64,000 bases of DNA from Dankookia rubra (GTDB taxonomy: Bacteria > Pseudomonadota > Alphaproteobacteria > Acetobacterales > Acetobacteraceae): positions 186,001 to 250,000 of the forward strand of contig NZ_SMSJ01000001.1 in the NCBI RefSeq assembly GCF_004355005.1, given 5' to 3'. Positions 49,359-58,999 of the stretch are shown piece by piece. Under the pieces are notes generated by a model, which was not told where the DNA came from, did not search any database, and saw only the letters and a list, made by a program, of their open reading frames with translations. A program made the translations under genes and the position numbers. Position 1 is the stretch's first letter. Each line of letters starts with the position of its first letter.

Positions 49359-50453
49359 ATGAGTCCCGATTCCGCCGACCTGCCGGCCCCGCCGCGTCAC
49401 CCCTCCCTGGTCGGCCGCGGCCCGCGCGCGGCGCGCGTCGCGGTGGCGCTCGGCCTCGTGCTGCTGGGGCTCTGGACCCTGCACGGCTTCCTGCCGGCGC
49501 TGGCCTGGGCGGTGATCCTGGCGATCGCCATGTGGCCGCTCTATCGCCGCGTCAGGCGCCGCATCCCGGTGCATGGCCATGGCATCCTGCTGCCGGCGCT
49601 CTTCGCCACCGCGATCGCCCTGCTCTTCCTGCTGCCGCTCGGCCTGTTGGCGATCCAGGCAGCGCGGGAGGCCGGCGCCCTGCTGCACTGGGCGGCGGAG
49701 GCCGAGCGCAACGGGCTGCCGTTGCCTGAGTGGCTAGCCACCCTGCCCTTCTTCGGCGCCCAGGCCACCGCCTGGTGGCAGGAGAACCTGGCCGATCCCG
49801 GCGGCGCGAAGGAGGTGCTGGCGCGGCTCAACAATGCCGAGCTGATCGATGCCGGCCGCCAGCTCGGCGCCAACCTGGCGCACCGGGCGGTGCTGTTCGG
49901 CTTCACCATCCTGACCCTGTTTTTCCTGTTCCGGGACGGCGAGGCGCTGGTGGCGCAGGCGCTGCGCGCCAGCGCCCGGCTGCTCGGCCCGGCTGGGGAG
50001 CGGGTGGCGCGGCAGATGGTGGCCTCCGTGCACGGCACGGTGGACGGGCTGGTGCTGGTCGGGCTGGCGGAGGGGCTACTGCTCGGCATCGCCTATGCGG
50101 TGGCCGGCGTGCCGCACCCGACCTTGCTGGGCGCGGTCACCGCGCTGGCGGCGATGATCCCCTTTGCCGCGCCGCTGGTCTTCGGCATCGCCGCCCTGGT
50201 GCAGGTGGCGCAGGGCGCGGTCACGGCAGGGGCGGCGGTTTTTGGCTTCGGCCTGCTGGTGGTCTTCGTCGCCGACCACGTCTTCCGCCCGGCGCTGATC
50301 GGCGGCGCCACCCGGCTGCCCTTCCTGCTAGTGCTGCTCGGCATCCTCGGCGGGGTCGAGACCTGGGGGCTGCTGGGACTCTTCCTCGGCCCCGCCATCA
50401 TGGCGGCGCTGGCGCTGCTCTGGCAGGAATGGACCAGCGAGCAGCCTACTTGA
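49359..50453 (+). CDS. AI-2E family transporter
   Basis: A 364-residue membrane protein with about eight membrane segments in the family layout: three at the N-terminus, a soluble helical region (about 115-175) and five more. Visible blocks: ALAWAVILAIAMWPLYRRV near the start and the closing GGVETWGLLGLFLGPAIMAAL, which is diagnostic. The family includes exporters proposed for autoinducer-2 and sodium/proton antiporters; the substrate here is unknown. CAGGAGC precedes the ATG. Confidence 0.88.
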   Translation: MSPDSADLPAPPRHPSLVGRGPRAARVAVALGLVLLGLWTLHGFLPALAWAVILAIAMWPLYRRVRRRIPVHGHGILLPALFATAIALLFLLPLGLLAIQAAREAGALLHWAAEAERNGLPLPEWLATLPFFGAQATAWWQENLADPGGAKEVLARLNNAELIDAGRQLGANLAHRAVLFGFTILTLFFLFRDGEALVAQALRASARLLGPAGERVARQMVASVHGTVDGLVLVGLAEGLLLGIAYAVAGVPHPTLLGAVTALAAMIPFAAPLVFGIAALVQVAQGAVTAGAAVFGFGLLVVFVADHVFRPALIGGATRLPFLLVLLGILGGVETWGLLGLFLGPAIMAALALLWQEWTSEQPT

Positions 50454-51078
50454 TGCGGGTCTTGCCCCAGGCCTCGGCCATGCTCGCCAGCGGGTCGAAG
50501 GTCAGGTCGAGCCGGCTGCGCGGCTTGCCGCCGGCCACGGGCAGCGAGGCCAGCTCGCCCGGCACGTCGCCCCAGCGCCGCACCGGGCCGCTGTCCACAT
50601 GCACGAAGTTGCGCGCGGTATAGATTCCGACCCCGCCGCGGCCGAGCAGGATCGCCTGCTCGGCGAAGCCAGGCAGCCGTTCCGGCGCCAGCATGACGTC
50701 GACCGCCCCGGCCCGCAGGTGCTGGCTGTCTCCCGCGCCATGCACGGCATAGTTGGTCTGCGGCGTGCGATACCCCGAGAGGATGGTGATGTCCCCGGCG
50801 AGCCCGGCCCGCCGCGCGACCTCCCACAGCACCTCGATCGCCGCCGGATCGAAGGGCAGCACCGCGCCGGTCCGGGTATCGGCCAGGACCTCGGACAGCT
50901 CGGCCATAGCGGCCGGGTCCGCGGTGCGGCCGTCATGCCAGGAGCCGGCGAAGCGGGCACCGGTCGCGGCATGGCGGATCGCCAGGCGGCGCAGGCCGGG
51001 AGCTGGCCGTCGGGGTGCGGCCAGCGCGGGCAGCGGGAGCACGGCAGGGGCCGCGAGGAGCAGGGTCCGGCGTCGCAT
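50446..51078 (-). CDS. DUF882/YcbK-like exported peptidase-fold protein
   Basis: A 210-residue protein with a signal peptide (MRRRTLLLAAPAVLPLPALA). The peptidase M15-like zinc site is visible: SGYRTPQTNYAVHGAGDSQHLRAGAVDVML has His and Asp ligands, and NFVHVDSGPVRRWG has the last His. YcbK/DUF882 proteins act on peptidoglycan, probably as murein endopeptidases. The last eight bases overlap the end of the convergent transporter gene. Confidence 0.87.
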   Translation of the reverse strand: MRRRTLLLAAPAVLPLPALAAPRRPAPGLRRLAIRHAATGARFAGSWHDGRTADPAAMAELSEVLADTRTGAVLPFDPAAIEVLWEVARRAGLAGDITILSGYRTPQTNYAVHGAGDSQHLRAGAVDVMLAPERLPGFAEQAILLGRGGVGIYTARNFVHVDSGPVRRWGDVPGELASLPVAGGKPRSRLDLTFDPLASMAEAWGKTRIK

Positions 51079-51248
51079 CCAAAGGGTGGTACGGAAGCGC
51101 CGCCGGCAGGGGAACCCCAAAGCGACGTCATTCCGCGCAGGCGTGTTCGGGAGCGGCCTGCCTGACCCGGATGTGAAGGCTGGTTCAGCCAGGCGAACGT
51201 ATGACGGTTGCGCTGCGTTGTCCCTGCTTCGCGGCATGGGAGCGTAGC

Positions 51249-52292
51249 ATGCGGGCACTCACGGTGGTCCCCGGGCGGGCGGATTCGGGCGCGGTGGTCG
51301 AAATGCCGGAGCCGCCCGAGACCGACGGCCCCGTCCTGGTCCGCACCCTGGCGGTTGGCTTCTGCGGCACCGATGCCGAGATCCTGGCCGGCGACTACGG
51401 CTGGGCCCCGGCGGGCGAAGAACGGCTGATCCTCGGCCATGAATCGCTGGGAGAGGTGCTGGAAGCCCCGGACGGCAGCGGCTTCCGGCGCGGCGACCTG
51501 GTCGCCGGCGTGGTGCGGCGACCCGACCCGGTGCCCTGCCTCGCCTGCGGTGCCGGCGAATGGGACATGTGCCGCAACGGCCGCTACACCGAGCGCGGCA
51601 TCAAGCAGCGGCACGGCTTCGCCGCCGAGCGCTTCCGCATCGAGCCGGAATTCCTGGTGCCGGTCGACCGCGGGCTCGGGCCGCTCGGCGTGCTGATGGA
51701 GCCGGCCAGCATCCTTGCGAAGGCCTGGGAACATATTGAGCGCATCGGCCTGCGCGCCCGCTGGGCGCCGCGCAGCGTGCTGGTGACGGGGGCGGGCCCG
51801 ATCGGGTTGCTGGCGGCGCTAATGGGCGTGCAGCGCGGGCTTGAAGTGCATGTGCTGGCGCGGCGGGAAGGCGCGCAGGCGGCGCTGGCCCGCGACCTTG
51901 GCGCCGCCTACCACATCGGCCGCATCGCCGACCTGCCCTTCCACCCCGACGTGGTGCTGGAATGCACCGGCGTCCCGGAGCTGGTGATGGATGCCGCGGT
52001 GCAGCTGGCGCCGGCCGGCATCTGTTGCCTGGCCGGCGTCTCCGCCGGGGCGAAGCGGATCGAGACCAATGCCGGCACGCTGGAGCGGCAGATGGTGCTG
52101 GGCAATACCGTCCTGTTCGGCATCGTCAACGCCAACCTCCGCCACTACCGCGCGGCGGCAGAGGCGCTGGCCAAGGCCGATCGCGCCTGGCTCGGCCGGC
52201 TGGTGACGCGGCGTGAGAGGCTCGATGACTGGCGCGATGCGGTGACGCGCCGGCCGGACGACATCAAGACCGTCATCGATTTCACGCTCTGA
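51249..52292 (+). CDS. Glucose-dehydrogenase-like medium-chain dehydrogenase
   Basis: A 347-residue MDR-family dehydrogenase resembling archaeal-type glucose 1-dehydrogenases: GFCGTDAEILAGDYG with the catalytic zinc Cys, LILGHESLGEV, the Cys cluster CLACGAGEWDMC, the NAD(P) motif VLVTGAGPIGLLAALMG, and the C-terminal NTVLFGIVNANLRHY, the family's sugar-site block. It would oxidise glucose or a similar aldose to the lactone. The stop is one base before the GH15 gene, so the two form an operon that could release and oxidise glucose. Confidence 0.85.
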   Translation: MRALTVVPGRADSGAVVEMPEPPETDGPVLVRTLAVGFCGTDAEILAGDYGWAPAGEERLILGHESLGEVLEAPDGSGFRRGDLVAGVVRRPDPVPCLACGAGEWDMCRNGRYTERGIKQRHGFAAERFRIEPEFLVPVDRGLGPLGVLMEPASILAKAWEHIERIGLRARWAPRSVLVTGAGPIGLLAALMGVQRGLEVHVLARREGAQAALARDLGAAYHIGRIADLPFHPDVVLECTGVPELVMDAAVQLAPAGICCLAGVSAGAKRIETNAGTLERQMVLGNTVLFGIVNANLRHYRAAAEALAKADRAWLGRLVTRRERLDDWRDAVTRRPDDIKTVIDFTL

Positions 52293-52293
52293 C

Positions 52294-54102
52294 ATGGCGC
52301 TCCGCATTGAGGACTATGCCGTCATCGGCAACCGCGAGACCATGGCGCTGGTCGGCCGGGACGGCAGCATCGACTGGCTCTGCCTGCCGCGCTTCGACAG
52401 CCCGGCCTGCTTCGCCGCCTTGCTCGGCACCGCCGAGAACGGCCGCTGGCGGATTGCACCCTGCCACCCGGCGGCGCGCGTGACCCGCCGCTACCGCCCG
52501 GGCACCCTGGTGCTGGAGACGCGGTTCGAAAGCCCGGACGGCGCGGTGACGCTGGTCGACTGCATGCAGCGGCGCGACGGCGCGACCGACATTGTCCGCC
52601 TGGTCCGCGGCGAGCGGGGCCGGCTGGCGATGCGGATGGACCTCGCCATGCGGTTCGACTACGGCCGCGACATCCCCTGGGTCTCCCGGCTCGAGGACGG
52701 CCGGCTGCGCGCCATCGCCGGGCCCGACCGGCTGCTGCTCGACACCAGCGTGCCGTTGCATGGCCAGCGCATGACGACGGTGGCCGAGTTCGAGGTCGTG
52801 GCCGGCGAGACGGTGCCCTTCGTGCTGACCTGGACGCCGTCCTTCCACCCGCTGCCGGCCCGGCCCTCGGCGACGGCCGTGCTGGCCGAGGAAACAGCCG
52901 AATGGCAGGCCTGGTCGGCGCGTGGAAGGACGGAGGGCGAATGGGCCGAGGCGGTGAGCCGATCGCTGATCACCCTGCGGGCGCTGGCGCATCGCGAGAC
53001 CGGCGGCATCGTCGCCGCCGCCACGACCTCGCTGCCCGAGCAGCTGCGCGGCATGCGCAACTGGGACTACCGCTACTGCTGGCTGCGCGACGCCACGCTG
53101 ACCCTACTGGCGCTGATGGGCGGCGGCTATGTCGAGGAGGCCGCGGCCTGGCGCGAATGGCTGCTGCGCGCCGTCGCCGGCAGCCCGGACAAGCTGCAGA
53201 TCATGTACGGCCTGGCGGGCGAGCGGCGGCTGGATGAGCGGGAACTGACCTTCCTCTCCGGCTACCAGGGGGCTCAGCCGGTCCGAATCGGCAATGCCGC
53301 CGCCGGGCAGCTGCAACTGGACGTATATGGCGAGCTGCTGGACGCCATGCACCATGCCCGGCGCGCCGGCATTCCGCCGAACGACGATGCCTGGGGACTG
53401 GAACGCACGTTGACCAACCGGCTGATCGATCTCTGGGACCAGCCGGACGAGGGGATCTGGGAGGTGCGCGGGCCACGCCGCCACTTTACCTATTCCAAGG
53501 TGATGGCCTGGGTGGCGCTGGACCGCTCGGTGCGTGGCATCGAGGAATTCGGCATGAAGGGGCCGCTGGCGCAATGGCGCGCGGTGCGCGACCGAATCCA
53601 TGCCGATGTTTGCCGCCGCGGCTTCGACACGGCACGCAACAGCTTCGTGCAGTCCTATGGCGCAACGCAGCTGGATGCCAGCCTGCTGCTGATCCCGCTG
53701 GTCGGCTTCCTGCCGCCCGAGGATCCCCGCATCGGCGGCACGGTCGCGGCAATCGAGCGGGAGCTGCTGCAGGACGGCTTCGTCCGCCGCTACGACACCA
53801 GCAAGGCGCAGGACGGTCTGCCGCCCGGAGAGGGCGCCTTCCTCGCCTGCAGCTTCTGGCTGGCGGACAATTACGTCATGCTGGGCCGGCGCGACGAGGC
53901 ACGGGCGTTGTTCGAGCGGCTGCTGACGCTGCGCAACGACGTCGGCTTGCTGGCCGAGGAATACGATCCTAAGGCCGGCCGGCAGGTCGGCAACTTCCCG
54001 CAAGCCTTCTCGCATGTCGCGCTGGTCAGCACTGCGGGCAATCTGGCGCGGGCGGAAAAGCCGGCCGAACAGCGCTCCGGTCATCGCGCCGCCGACGATT
54101 GA
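52294..54102 (+). CDS. Glycoside hydrolase family 15 protein (glucoamylase/trehalase-like)
   Basis: A 602-residue cytoplasmic GH15 protein: an N-terminal beta domain starting IEDYAVIGNRETMALVGRDGSIDWLCLPRFDSPACF, then the alpha/alpha barrel with RNWDYRYCWLRDATLTL, the general acid Glu in DEGIWEVRGPRRHFTYSKVMAW and the base in LLAEEYDPKAGRQVGNFPQAFSH. No signal peptide. Prokaryotic members cleave trehalose or short alpha-glucans. It begins one base after a glucose-dehydrogenase-like gene. Confidence 0.92.
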   Translation: MALRIEDYAVIGNRETMALVGRDGSIDWLCLPRFDSPACFAALLGTAENGRWRIAPCHPAARVTRRYRPGTLVLETRFESPDGAVTLVDCMQRRDGATDIVRLVRGERGRLAMRMDLAMRFDYGRDIPWVSRLEDGRLRAIAGPDRLLLDTSVPLHGQRMTTVAEFEVVAGETVPFVLTWTPSFHPLPARPSATAVLAEETAEWQAWSARGRTEGEWAEAVSRSLITLRALAHRETGGIVAAATTSLPEQLRGMRNWDYRYCWLRDATLTLLALMGGGYVEEAAAWREWLLRAVAGSPDKLQIMYGLAGERRLDERELTFLSGYQGAQPVRIGNAAAGQLQLDVYGELLDAMHHARRAGIPPNDDAWGLERTLTNRLIDLWDQPDEGIWEVRGPRRHFTYSKVMAWVALDRSVRGIEEFGMKGPLAQWRAVRDRIHADVCRRGFDTARNSFVQSYGATQLDASLLLIPLVGFLPPEDPRIGGTVAAIERELLQDGFVRRYDTSKAQDGLPPGEGAFLACSFWLADNYVMLGRRDEARALFERLLTLRNDVGLLAEEYDPKAGRQVGNFPQAFSHVALVSTAGNLARAEKPAEQRSGHRAADD

Positions 54103-54595
54103 TCCCCCCCGGGGGCCTACTCCGCTTGGGCATCGAGCGCCATCGAGGCTTGCAGCGGGCCGGCGACGGCTCTTGCCGTAACGCGGATGGGCATTCTATG
54201 CCGGCGAGCGCAATGCGGCGGCCCGGTGGCTGTCCGGCGCGAAACGGGCGCCGGCGCAATGCTGTCCGCCGGTTGCGGGCGACGGGCGCGCCGGTGGGCA
54301 GCGCAAGTTGGGGACGCGCCTGGTTATGCGCCAGGGACGCGGCGCAGGCCAGGCTGAACACGGCGCCGTTCCGCCGCGCGGTGCCGAGCCGCGGCCCGGT
54401 CGAGGCTCGATGATTTCGGCTTCAACCCAGCCGAAGCAGGATGGGTGTTCCGGGTGCGGCAGGGTCTACCACTGTCCGATGCGGGAGCTGTCGATGCATG
54501 TGATCTGCACCCATCGACGAGTTGCAGGCTGCAGGGATGCTAGCCGCGAAATCGTGCGCCGCCGGCAATCATGGCGACCTTGCGCTGCCTCGCGG
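54103..54595. other. About 490 bases without a recognisable gene
   Basis: Between the GH15 stop and the end of the last glycosyltransferase gene. Short open frames exist on both strands but their translations look like random Arg/Ala/Gly-rich sequence. The only structure seen is a perfect 7-base hairpin, TTCGGCT/AGCCGAA, at 54415-54435, which could mark the end of the minus-strand glycosyltransferase transcript. Confidence 0.5.
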
Positions 54596-55705
54596 CTACG
54601 TCGCCGCCCGCACCCTTGCCGGTTGGCGCACCCGGCGCCGGGCCGCGAGCAGATATGCTTCGAGCTCAGCCGCGCGATGCGCCGCGGTATGGTCCGCGAG
54701 AACCCGGGCGCGGAAGGCGCGCGCGACCGCATCGCGGGACGCATCGGGCCAGCCCAGCAGGATGTCCCGCACCTGCCCGGGCCGGTCGGCCAGCAGGATC
54801 TCCTCGCCGGGCCGGAACAGCGCCTCGATCCCGTCCCAGGCGTCGGAGATGACCGGTGTGCCGCAGGCGCCAGCCTCAAAGAGCCGAACGCTCGGGCTGT
54901 GTCCGGCGCGAACCATGTCCTGCCGAGTCACGTTGAGGGTGAAGCGGCTGGCGGCGTAGAAGGCCGGGTGGTCGGCGGGGGGCACATGCTCGAGCCGCTC
55001 GACATTCGGCGGCCAGGCGATGTCGTCCGGGTACTGCGCCCCGGCGACAACGAAGCGTAGCTGCGGTGCCTGCCGGGCAGGCTCCAGCAGCAGGGCTTCC
55101 AGCACTGGCTGGCGATCATCGCTATAGGTGCCGAGATAGCTGAGGTCCCAACGGCGTGGCGCATCCAGCACGGGATACGCTTCCGGATCGACCGAGCAAT
55201 GCAGCACGCGTGCCGCCGGCGACCCGTAGCGCGCTTCCAGCAAGGCCAGTGTCGGACCGCCGGTGAAGGAAAGATAGAGGTCGTAGCCGCGGATCTGCCG
55301 CCCTGCGAGGTACTCCTCCTCGCCGCGCGCAAGCTTGGCAAGGGTCACCGGCGTGTCGATGTCGTAGAAGGCCGTGACGCCGCGCGCCATGCATTGCACC
55401 ATGTCACCGACCGCGACACCCTCTGGGACGAAGGAGCCGACCACCACCGCGTCCGCCAAGGCGATCTCCCCGCGCCAGCGAAGCAGGTCATCCATCCCGC
55501 GGTAGAACTCAAGCGCGCAATAATCCGGCGCGGCGAGGTCGCGATGACCGGCGTACCAGGGAACCTCGCGCTCAAGGAAGACCACCTCGTGTCCTCGTGC
55601 GGCAAAGGCTCTCAGCAGGGCGCGATAAGTGGTGGCATGGCCATTGCCCCAGGCCGAGGACAGGCTGAGGCCGAGTACGACGATCCGCATCGGCGCCGCG
55701 CTCAT
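54596..55705 (-). CDS. CgeB-like glycosyltransferase
   Basis: A 369-residue GT-B-fold protein of the CgeB/spore-maturation type. It starts MRIVVLGLSLSSAWGNGHATTYRALLRAFAARGHEVVFLERE, has YDLYLSFTGGP in the centre and the C-terminal donor-site block SVRLFEAGACGTPVISDAWDGIEALF. The usual role is to add a sugar to a surface glycan or peptide. It is the last of seven overlapping genes (four-base overlap with the gene before it) and is similar in plan to its neighbour. Confidence 0.85.
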   Translation of the reverse strand: MSAAPMRIVVLGLSLSSAWGNGHATTYRALLRAFAARGHEVVFLEREVPWYAGHRDLAAPDYCALEFYRGMDDLLRWRGEIALADAVVVGSFVPEGVAVGDMVQCMARGVTAFYDIDTPVTLAKLARGEEEYLAGRQIRGYDLYLSFTGGPTLALLEARYGSPAARVLHCSVDPEAYPVLDAPRRWDLSYLGTYSDDRQPVLEALLLEPARQAPQLRFVVAGAQYPDDIAWPPNVERLEHVPPADHPAFYAASRFTLNVTRQDMVRAGHSPSVRLFEAGACGTPVISDAWDGIEALFRPGEEILLADRPGQVRDILLGWPDASRDAVARAFRARVLADHTAAHRAAELEAYLLAARRRVRQPARVRAAT

Positions 55706-56787
55706 GCCGCCCGCTTCCGCGCCGCAACCTCGCGCAGCAGGGCGTCGACCTGCATGCCGCGCCGCGCATAGGTGTGCTCCGACAGGATGCGCACCCGCGC
55801 CGCCTCGCCGATTCGTCGTGCCCGCTCCGGCGTCAGTTCGGCCAACTGTGCCGCCACCTCGGCACCATCCCGCGCGACCAGCACCTCGGTGCCCTCGTCG
55901 AGGAAAAGCTCGAGCCCAACCCAGGCATCCGTGATAAGGCAGGCGCCGGCCCCCGCCGCTTCGAAGACCCGCGTGGCGGGGGAAAAGCCTGTGGTCGCCA
56001 TGCTGTCTCGGGCGATGTTCAGCACCGCGAGCGGCGAGGTGTTGAAGGCGTTGTGCTCATGCGTATAGACGTGCCCGATCGACCGCACATTCGCCGGCCT
56101 CGCCTTGTCGCCCCAGCCATTGCCGCCGATCAGGAAGCGGTGGTCGGGCAGCAGCGCCGCTGGGCGCAGGAAGAACTCCTCCACCCGGGCCTCGCGGTCC
56201 GGCAGCCGGTTGCCGAGGAAGGAAAGATCGGCAACGAAGCGCGGTTCGGGCGGCACCGGGTGATGCGTCATGGGGTCGAGCGCGTTGTAGACCGGCAAGC
56301 AGCGCCGCGCGCCAAAGCCCTCATAGGCCTCCACGACAGGCGGACCGCCGCCATAGGTCAGCACCAGATCGAGGTCCGGCAGCATGCGTCGCAGCAGATG
56401 GTCGGGTGCCGCGGCAAGCTCCGCCAAGGTAGCCGGAGCATCGACATCCCAAAAAATGCGGATCGCACCCGGCCGGGCCGCGGCCATGACGCCCTGCAGC
56501 AGCGCATCGTCGAAGACACCGACGCCGCTGGCCTTGACCACGACATCCGCGCGCGCAGCCTCGGCCATCACGTCCCGCAGCGCCGCTTCGGTTGCCGGAT
56601 AGACCCTTACCTCCGCCCAATCGGGCGGGGCAATGTCACGGTGCTGCTGCCGGTCGAAGGCATCGGGTTCGTAGAAGGTCGCGTGGTAGCCGTGGCGGTG
56701 CAGCGCGCTCAGCATACCGCGGTAGTAGGTCGCTGCGCCGTTCCAGTAGGACGACAGCAGGCTTGATCCATAGAAGGCAATCCTCAT
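55702..56787 (-). CDS. CgeB-like glycosyltransferase
   Basis: A 361-residue protein of the same type as the next gene: MRIAFYGSSLLSSYWNGAATYYRGMLSALHRHGYHATFYEPD at the start, DLVLTYGGGPPVVEAYEGFGAR in the middle, and TRVFEAAGAGACLITDAWVGLELF as donor site. The shared layout suggests an old tandem duplication. The ATG at 56787 overlaps the stop of the upstream gene by four bases. Confidence 0.85.
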   Translation of the reverse strand: MRIAFYGSSLLSSYWNGAATYYRGMLSALHRHGYHATFYEPDAFDRQQHRDIAPPDWAEVRVYPATEAALRDVMAEAARADVVVKASGVGVFDDALLQGVMAAARPGAIRIFWDVDAPATLAELAAAPDHLLRRMLPDLDLVLTYGGGPPVVEAYEGFGARRCLPVYNALDPMTHHPVPPEPRFVADLSFLGNRLPDREARVEEFFLRPAALLPDHRFLIGGNGWGDKARPANVRSIGHVYTHEHNAFNTSPLAVLNIARDSMATTGFSPATRVFEAAGAGACLITDAWVGLELFLDEGTEVLVARDGAEVAAQLAELTPERARRIGEAARVRILSEHTYARRGMQVDALLREVAARKRAA

Positions 56788-57890
56788 GCGCCGGCCTCCT
56801 CGGGCATGCGAAGCTGCGCCAGGATGGCCAGCAACTCGTCCACGCGATGGGCGCAGGTATGGCGGGCGCGGATCGTCTCGAGGCCGCTCGCCGCCAGTGC
56901 CGCGCGCAGGCCGGCATCGGCTCGGATCGCCCGCATGTGCCGCAGCATCTCTCCCTCGTCGCGCGCGACCAAGTAATCCTGGCCGGGACGGAACAGATGC
57001 TCCGCATCCTCCCAGGGAGCCGACAGCAACGGGATGCCGCAGGCCAGTGCCTCGAAGACGCGGATGGTCGGGATGCCCGGCAGCATTTGCACGTAGAAGC
57101 GGCGCGGCACATGGACCGTGGCCAGATGGCGAGCGAAGATTTCGGGCGCCCGGGCATTCGGCAGCCACCCCCGATACCGCGCCCCGAGCGCGGCGAGCTT
57201 GCCGAGCGCCGCATCGGGGTAGCGCACGCCATGAATGTCGAGCGCAAGGCCGGCGTCCCGCGTCGGCCGCAGCAGGAAGTGTTCGAGCTCCTCGCTCCGC
57301 TCGTCATCACCCCAATTGCCGATCCAGACCAAGCCCTCACGGCTCACCTCCGCCGCAGGCGGGCGAAACAGGCGGGTGTCCGCAGCCTCGTGCCAGACGA
57401 AGACCCGGCGATCCCAGCCCCATTGCTGATAGACCGCCGCCAGGGCCGCGCCGAAGGCAAGCACCCCGTCGAAATCCTGCAGGTCGAAGCGGCGGATCGC
57501 TTCGGGGTCGCTCATCGCGCGGTGGTGCGTGTCGTGGAACAGCAGGCGGAACCGCCCGCCGGCCCGGCGCGCGCGACCAATCGCCGCGACGACCCAGGGA
57601 TCGGTCCATTCATGCACGATGACGAGGTCGGCCGCGTCGATGGCGGATACCAAGTCATCGGCGTTCCGGTAATTGCGTGCACGCAACCCGGGATAGGCCG
57701 CGCGATAGGCGCCGAGCCCTGCTTCGCCATGGTCGCGGAGTAGATTGTCGAGGCTCCAGGACTCCGCCGGGGCCAGCGCCGTCACGTCGTTGCCGCGCGC
57801 CTGCAGTTCCGCCAGGATGCCACGCAGAAAGTGAGCGTTACCGTGATTCCAGCAGGATTCGATGGAATGGGCGACGTAGACGAGCCTCAC
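56784..57890 (-). CDS. Glycosyltransferase (GT-B fold, CgeB/GT4-like)
   Basis: A 368-residue protein starting MRLVYVAHSIESCWNHGNAHFLRGILAELQARGNDV. The N-terminal half contains LVIVHEWTDPWVV and LLFHDTHHRA; the donor domain has the block IRVFEALACGIPLLSAPWEDAEHLF. It resembles its two downstream neighbours in the donor half and GT4 enzymes in the acceptor half. The acceptor is unknown. It overlaps both neighbours by four bases. Confidence 0.83.
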   Translation of the reverse strand: MRLVYVAHSIESCWNHGNAHFLRGILAELQARGNDVTALAPAESWSLDNLLRDHGEAGLGAYRAAYPGLRARNYRNADDLVSAIDAADLVIVHEWTDPWVVAAIGRARRAGGRFRLLFHDTHHRAMSDPEAIRRFDLQDFDGVLAFGAALAAVYQQWGWDRRVFVWHEAADTRLFRPPAAEVSREGLVWIGNWGDDERSEELEHFLLRPTRDAGLALDIHGVRYPDAALGKLAALGARYRGWLPNARAPEIFARHLATVHVPRRFYVQMLPGIPTIRVFEALACGIPLLSAPWEDAEHLFRPGQDYLVARDEGEMLRHMRAIRADAGLRAALAASGLETIRARHTCAHRVDELLAILAQLRMPEEAGA

Positions 57891-58999
57891 GCAGCAACAT
57901 CCCTTCCCGACCGGCCGAGCACCTTATCATAGATGGCGAGCATCCCGTCGACCTGCCTGTCCAGGCTGTAACGCGTGGCACGTTCCTGCGCCGCAATGCC
58001 GAGCTTGGTTCGCCCTCCCTGATCGCGGGAGAGGCGTTCGATTGCTGCGGCGAAGCCGCCCGAATTCCTAGGCGCGACGAATGTAGCCGCACCGTCCCAC
58101 AACTCGCGGAAGCCGGCAGTGTCGGACAGCACCAGGGGACAACCAGCCTGAGCCGCTTCCAGCACGGTAAGGCCAAATGGCTCGTAGAGCGCCGCGCTTA
58201 CGAAGATCGGTCGAGTCTCAAGCAACGCGGCCATGGCTGTTGCGGGAAGTCGTCCGAGCCGGCGCAGGTGGCGCAACTCGACATTGCCGCCGTTCGGCCC
58301 TTCCGTCGGACCCGCTGCGATCAGCGGAAATGGCAGCAGCGCCGCCGCCGCATCGAGCGTAGCCGCATCCTTGCCTTCGTCCCAGAGCCGGCCGGCGGTA
58401 CAGGCAATCGCTTTGAGGGACGCCGCTTCCCGCAGCGGAAGCCGACGCCGCGCATTGTGCACCACACGCGGGGCTACCGAAAGATCGTAAGCCGCCCGGG
58501 TCGCCGCGGCGAACCAGCCTGACGGCGCGACCAGGAGATCTGCCGACCGATAGGCGCGCGCCACCAAGGCAGTCCGCCAGACGAAGTCGTCAGGCATCGG
58601 CCCTGCCCGCATCGTTTGCCACCACGTCGCAAGGCAGGAATGGCAAGCAATTACCAAGGGTTGGCCAAAGCTTGCATTAGCAGCAGGTGCGGGCGAGTTA
58701 AGGTGCACGAGGTCGGCGGAAACCTCGCGTGCCAGCGCGGCGAGTGCGGCGCCAGATGCCTCGACTTCGGCGGCGGATCCGGCAAGCCATTCGAGCGGGC
58801 AATCGAGTTCCACCAGTCGCAGCCCGGGAATGCCTTCCGCTTCGACACGCTGTGCCGGATCCGGCGGTGGCCCTAGCACGGCAAGCACGATCGTCACGCC
58901 CCGCTGCGCCATGCCCGCCGCAAGATCCAGCGCATAGCCCCAAACGCCGCCGACCGTATCAGCGCTCATCAACAGGCGCAGCCCAGCCGGCGAGGTCAT
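57887..58999 (-). CDS. Glycosyltransferase family 4
   Basis: A 370-residue GT4 enzyme. The acceptor domain starts RLLMSADTVGGVWGYALDLAAGMAQRG with the loop of glycines near the active site; DLVHLNSPAPAANASFGQPLVIACHS follows. The donor domain has the E-x7-E motif in YEPFGLTVLEAAQAGCPLVLSD. MshA-like inositol-phosphate glycosyltransferases belong to this family, which is notable because an inositol-phosphate synthase lies in the same cluster; that link is inference. Confidence 0.87.
   Translation of the reverse strand: MTSPAGLRLLMSADTVGGVWGYALDLAAGMAQRGVTIVLAVLGPPPDPAQRVEAEGIPGLRLVELDCPLEWLAGSAAEVEASGAALAALAREVSADLVHLNSPAPAANASFGQPLVIACHSCLATWWQTMRAGPMPDDFVWRTALVARAYRSADLLVAPSGWFAAATRAAYDLSVAPRVVHNARRRLPLREAASLKAIACTAGRLWDEGKDAATLDAAAALLPFPLIAAGPTEGPNGGNVELRHLRRLGRLPATAMAALLETRPIFVSAALYEPFGLTVLEAAQAGCPLVLSDTAGFRELWDGAATFVAPRNSGGFAAAIERLSRDQGGRTKLGIAAQERATRYSLDRQVDGMLAIYDKVLGRSGRDVAA

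Noticed and set aside
54099-54595. Small plus-strand frames after the GH15 gene
   Set aside because: No ribosome sites, no recognisable motifs, Arg/Ala/Gly-rich random-looking translations.
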